Assembly (NCBI GenBank): GCA_017436305.1
Contig: JAFSDJ010000057.1
Span: 1 to 64,000 of the forward strand
Reading direction: 5' to 3'
Origin: Lachnospiraceae bacterium
GTDB lineage: Bacteria > Bacillota > Clostridia > Lachnospirales > Lachnospiraceae
DNA: 64,000 nt
The notes beneath the pieces are model-generated. The model made no database searches. It was not told the DNA's origin and saw nothing but the letters and a program-made list of their open reading frames with translations. Both the position numbers and the translations under genes were made by a program. Position 1 is the stretch's first letter. Every line of letters begins with the position of its first letter. This document shows, piece by piece, positions 60,956 to 64,000 of the stretch.

Positions 60956-61981
60956 ATGAAAAATGAATTAGTATCAGAAATTGTATTTGTGCTAATTTTC
61001 TTTGTACTGTATTTTAGCAGAGATATTTCGGGAATTATTACTTATTATAGTAATCCGGAAGAATATAAAATTACGATTGCTACTATTTATGATTTTGGCT
61101 ATTTAAAAAAACAAGACCGACCACTATTACATGATGAAAGCGCGAAAATTACATATGAGTTTCAAGGAGAAAGTAAACTTGGGGAGGTTGGAAGAAGTTT
61201 TATGGATGGCATAAATCATAATATAAAAATTGCCATTCATATAAAGGATGGAACGGTAATAAGACCAAGCTTGCAAACAGGGTGGTTTGAATTAATAGCC
61301 TATTTGTTATCATTATATGGAATTTATTGTGTTGCAAAAGAAAAAAGAACCACTAAAAAAATACAATTTCAAGAGGATGCTCGTAGTGCATTAAAATCAA
61401 GTGGTAATTATTCTGAAAAGCTACAAAATTCATTGTTAGAAAATTTAATTTTTTTTGTAGGATTAGTATTTTTAGCTTTGAGTTTTGGACTTGAATTATA
61501 TACAAGGTTACATGAGGAAATGCCCCAAAATATCATATATATAACGTTTCTATTAGGGATAGTCTTGATGTTTTTGGGAATAAAACAGATAAGAAGCAGA
61601 GATAAAATTCAGGCACAGGAAAAGATAATATTAGCAAAAATGCTAAAAGAAAAGAATAAAATATTATTTAGACTAGGACAAACGGTAGTTCTAAAAATAG
61701 CATTTGAGTATGAGGACGATGAGACAGAATATTTCTTTTACAAAATAATAAGAGTTTCATTGTCCGAATATATTCATCTGAACAATATTGCATCCAAAGA
61801 AAATGAAATAACAGTCTATGCGCAAGAAGGAGCATACGATAATTATTTTATACCAAATGAGGAGCTTTCAAAGGCACTGGAAATCAATGCAAGAGGAGAG
61901 GTTAAAGTGCCGCTATTATTAACTATTTTTGTGTGTGGCATTGCATTTATAATGGGGCTATTACAATATATTTATTATTAA
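60956..61981 (+). CDS. Immunity-like membrane protein, long form
   Basis: A 341-aa protein (357 if it starts at ATG 60908, inside the previous gene). TM1 near 8-25, a beta domain with YKITIATIYDFGYLKKQDRP and SFMDGINHNIKIAIHIKDG as in the DUF3592-like group, TM2 near 100, then TM helices near 165-185 and 190-215 and a second beta domain (LRLGQ-like FRLGQTVVLKIAFEYEDDET) with a final TM. It looks like a fusion or duplication of the island's basic unit. I chose 60956 because GAGGGAG lies upstream, although 12 bases away. Confidence 0.55.
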   Translation: MKNELVSEIVFVLIFFVLYFSRDISGIITYYSNPEEYKITIATIYDFGYLKKQDRPLLHDESAKITYEFQGESKLGEVGRSFMDGINHNIKIAIHIKDGTVIRPSLQTGWFELIAYLLSLYGIYCVAKEKRTTKKIQFQEDARSALKSSGNYSEKLQNSLLENLIFFVGLVFLALSFGLELYTRLHEEMPQNIIYITFLLGIVLMFLGIKQIRSRDKIQAQEKIILAKMLKEKNKILFRLGQTVVLKIAFEYEDDETEYFFYKIIRVSLSEYIHLNNIASKENEITVYAQEGAYDNYFIPNEELSKALEINARGEVKVPLLLTIFVCGIAFIMGLLQYIYY

Positions 61982-62048
61982 TTTGTTAATTGTTAATCTT
62001 ATTAATGGCAAATATTTTCAAGTTCCATAAATTTAGGAGAAATTAGTA

Positions 62049-62573
62049 ATGAGTTGCATAACTATCGAAACAAACCTTACATACGAGCAATTAAAACAGA
62101 TATTTGAAGCAAATGTAACAGATGATAGAAATTTATTTAATCTTTCAAAACGAAATGAGTATTTTTATCGAAATGAACCGTTTTTCTTTGGAAATATATC
62201 AAAAGACACTTTTTTACTTCGGTGTTATGTACCTTTCTATGGTGATGGTGGTAACGGAATATATGGCATCATTGCAGAAAAAGATGGAAAATGCATTATT
62301 AATTATAAAAGATGTAGGTCAGATAAATTAAGCAAAATTGGTGAAGGAGCATTTTGGCTGGCCCTAATAGGTGTGTTTTCGTTTCTATTATGGTTAGGAA
62401 GTTTAGATATTGTTATTAATTTTGAACTATTAAAAAATTTACTATTACTAATATTTCTTTTCCTCTTTTTTGTGTTAATTTTTGGAATTATCTTTGGAAT
62501 TTCTGCAAAAAAGCAAGTGGATTTTTGTGAAATGAAATTGGAAGAAATTATTTTTGAAGAGCATAAAGGATGA
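62049..62573 (+). CDS. Immunity-like membrane protein, LTYEQLK family
   Basis: A 174-aa protein with ATAGGAG-type site (TTAGGAG) upstream. NLTYEQLKQIFEAN and FNLSKRNEYFYRNEPFFFGN at 8-55, a C-V-P loop (LRCYVPFYGDGGNGIYGIIA) matching LRCVLPCWRGCLNGLRGKII-like sequence of the 58017 protein, two strong TM helices at about 98-115 and 130-155, ending KLEEIIFEEHKG. It corresponds to the N-terminal two thirds of the 58017 protein without its C-terminal domain. Confidence 0.6.
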   Translation: MSCITIETNLTYEQLKQIFEANVTDDRNLFNLSKRNEYFYRNEPFFFGNISKDTFLLRCYVPFYGDGGNGIYGIIAEKDGKCIINYKRCRSDKLSKIGEGAFWLALIGVFSFLLWLGSLDIVINFELLKNLLLLIFLFLFFVLIFGIIFGISAKKQVDFCEMKLEEIIFEEHKG

Positions 62574-62591
62574 AAAAATGCAGGAGGAGTT

Positions 62592-63401
62592 ATGATTGTG
62601 AAAGCTTTTCTTTTAAAACTGTTATTTTATGTGTCCGGTAGCTTTTGGATGTATTTTAGCTTGAAAATTTTTTCGGATTATTTTATTGCTCGCAATTTTC
62701 AAATAAAAGGACAAAAAATAACGGCTAAAATTATAGGGTTCTATAGCAACCAGATATATGGCTTGGCAGAATACTTTGACGTAGTCGAGTACATAGACGA
62801 AAAAGAGCAAAAGAAGAAAGAAGTAATTGTAGCAAGAGCAAAAAAAGACCAAATAGGCGATTATATTGTAGTACTGGCAGCTTCTTATGGATATGCGGTT
62901 CGATATAACTGGTATTTACCCTACAAGATGTGGTTTAGAATTCAGGAACCAATTTTGTGTAGCTTTGTATGCATCTGCGCAATGGGATTCAGTGACAGTT
63001 CAATTGCAGAACTTTTGGTAGCATGGATTATTGGGGTGGCAATATTTTTTATTGTTTCTAATAAAAGATACAAAGAATATTGCGAAAACAGAGCGAAAAG
63101 CAGCATGAAAATCATGTATGCTGATGTAATATCTATTAAAAATTACCAAATGCCAAAGATAATAATGTGTCAATTGAAGGATGAGAATGAACATATACAG
63201 TTACTTACCAAAGAAAAAAGAAAAGGACGTTTTTATGAGAAAGAAGGAGAAATGGTAAGAGTTGTTCGGATTTCGGGAAATAATGAACTTGTTATATCGG
63301 TGAGAAATACAGAGTTAGAAAACTCGCAAAAACGTAAATTGACGGGAATGTTCATTTCTATGTTTGGAATGATTACAACACTTCTTCTGAATGTACAATG
63401 A
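62592..63401 (+). CDS. Immunity-like membrane protein (DUF3592-like with C-terminal domain)
   Basis: A 269-aa protein with GGAGGAG upstream (close to ATG 62592; a GTG two codons later would give better spacing). TM1 near 6-24, beta domain with FDVVEYIDEKEQKKKEVIVA and KDQIGDYIVVL at 50-100, two TM helices near 115-155, then a C-terminal domain with SIKNYQMPKIIMCQLKDENE and GRFYEKEGEMVRVVRISG, shared with the 58017 protein and the 63426 pseudogene, and a last TM. No RHS tip directly precedes it. Confidence 0.6.
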   Translation: MIVKAFLLKLLFYVSGSFWMYFSLKIFSDYFIARNFQIKGQKITAKIIGFYSNQIYGLAEYFDVVEYIDEKEQKKKEVIVARAKKDQIGDYIVVLAASYGYAVRYNWYLPYKMWFRIQEPILCSFVCICAMGFSDSSIAELLVAWIIGVAIFFIVSNKRYKEYCENRAKSSMKIMYADVISIKNYQMPKIIMCQLKDENEHIQLLTKEKRKGRFYEKEGEMVRVVRISGNNELVISVRNTELENSQKRKLTGMFISMFGMITTLLLNVQ

Positions 63402-63425
63402 TACTTAATATTAAAGGAACCATGT

Positions 63426-64000
63426 ATGATAAAAATAGAAATCAAAGACGGAAAAATGGCGCTCTCTTTTTGGGGGTGGATTATATTTGTTTTTATGGTG
63501 CTGTCTCTATTTGCGGAGTCAATTTTTATGAATTATCAATATTTTAAGATGAATAAAAATAGACATGAAGGATTCATTCTTGAAGAATGAGTAATTATTT
63601 CAAGCTATGACACTGGACAGCATGGTGCCGGAAAACCCAAAATAAAAATTGAATATCAGGATAATGAGGGAAAAATTTATGTAGCAACAATGTGACAAAG
63701 ATGGAATGATGATGTGGGAGATAAGATAGAATTTTATATTATGGAGAACGAAAAGGAATATGCTTGGTGGAATGGCATGAACCTTGCTAAATTTGGGTTT
63801 CTTGATTATATAGTATTTTTTATAATTTGTAATATCATCTTTTCACAAATCACAGGCAAATACATAACTATTGAAGAAGTTGTAATAAATAATAAAAAAA
63901 CAATATCCGCTGAGGTAATTCTGGTAGACAATCTACACAGCCCCAAAAAGCTTATCTGTCAGGAAAAGCGGGCAGACGGGACAGTAGTTCAATACAAAAA
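63426..64000 (+). pseudogene. Immunity-like gene with two in-frame TGA codons, runs off the window
   Basis: From ATG 63426 one frame stays protein-like to the end of the window: TM (LSFWGWIIFVFMVLSLFAES), a beta domain with KPKIKIEYQDNEGKIYVATM and DDVGDKIEFYIMENEKEYAW, a TM near codon 125, and EVILVDNLHSPKKLICQEKR, the C-terminal domain seen in the 58017 and 62592 proteins. TGA interrupts it at codon 56 (63591-63593, after GFILEE) and again about 35 codons later (after YVATM). No frameshift is needed, so it is a recent pseudogene of the family. Confidence 0.65.

Noticed and set aside
63426-64000. Selenocysteine or TGA read-through as an explanation for the two in-frame TGA codons
   Set aside because: No selenoprotein family resemblance and no SECIS-like hairpin noticed, and the homologous positions in related proteins are not cysteine. 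Another TGA in a clear RHS remnant shows that nonsense mutations occur in this island.

Overview
The window looks like a chromosomal segment of a low-GC anaerobic Clostridia, most probably a gut Lachnospiraceae. Reasons: AT-rich sequence with strong AGGAGG ribosome binding sites, a GGGtGRT-family protein next to an Fe-S scaffold-like protein, large Lys-rich surface proteins with BIG2/BspA/fibronectin modules, a short 815-aa MetH lacking the reactivation domain, and a ruvAB-zapA-U32 peptidase-ftsW-pbp cluster. I cannot name the species.

Layout. 1-8 kb: end of an Fe-S scaffold-like gene, GGGtGRT protein, a diguanylate cyclase, a secreted beta-helix protein, a cytidylate-kinase-like protein, an AGCS amino-acid:Na+ symporter and a small DUF4870-like membrane protein. 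8-19 kb: methionine synthase, then the branched-chain amino-acid genes ilvB, two different ilvN-type regulatory subunits, ilvC, a DUF1189-like membrane protein, a divergent LysR regulator, leuC and leuD. A palindromic T-N11-A box occurs before the second ilvN and before leuC, at similar distances from the predicted promoters, suggesting one LysR regulon. 19-33 kb: a 1305-aa surface protein, ruvA, ruvB, zapA, a U32 peptidase, FtsW/RodA, a class B PBP, a CheX-like protein with a lone CheY, and a NUDIX hydrolase. 33-48 kb: two paralogous ABC exporters (COG4586/4587/3694-like), an M13 peptidase lipoprotein, an XRE-controlled small operon with iterated TGCAAA operators, an isochorismatase-like hydrolase, a type III toxin-antitoxin locus (CptIN/ToxIN-like), an SPFH/ribbon-helix-helix pair and a LytTR two-component system. 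48-54 kb: a BspA-type leucine-rich surface protein and an OmpR regulator / BcrAB-like ABC / histidine kinase module of the peptide-antibiotic-resistance type.

54.4-64 kb: an accessory island of broken RHS (YD-repeat) 3' ends. Three copies of the conserved RHS block ending in the DPFGLE motif are each followed by a different C-terminal tip, then by membrane proteins that look like cognate immunity genes. Frameshifted recombination joints, a nonsense codon and truncated pieces show that these are displaced cassettes rather than full-length RHS genes; no full-length RHS gene is in the window. After the third tip there are six consecutive immunity-like membrane genes, most sharing a DUF3592-like domain, the last one carrying two in-frame stops and running off the end.

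The most notable items are the type III toxin-antitoxin locus with two 48-nt RNA repeats (40.1-40.8 kb), the RHS tip / immunity repertoire (54.5-64 kb), the shared LysR operator in ilv and leu, and the four-fold TGCAAA iteron promoter at 38.3 kb. All functional calls rest on reading the sequence and on knowledge of families; no database search was run.
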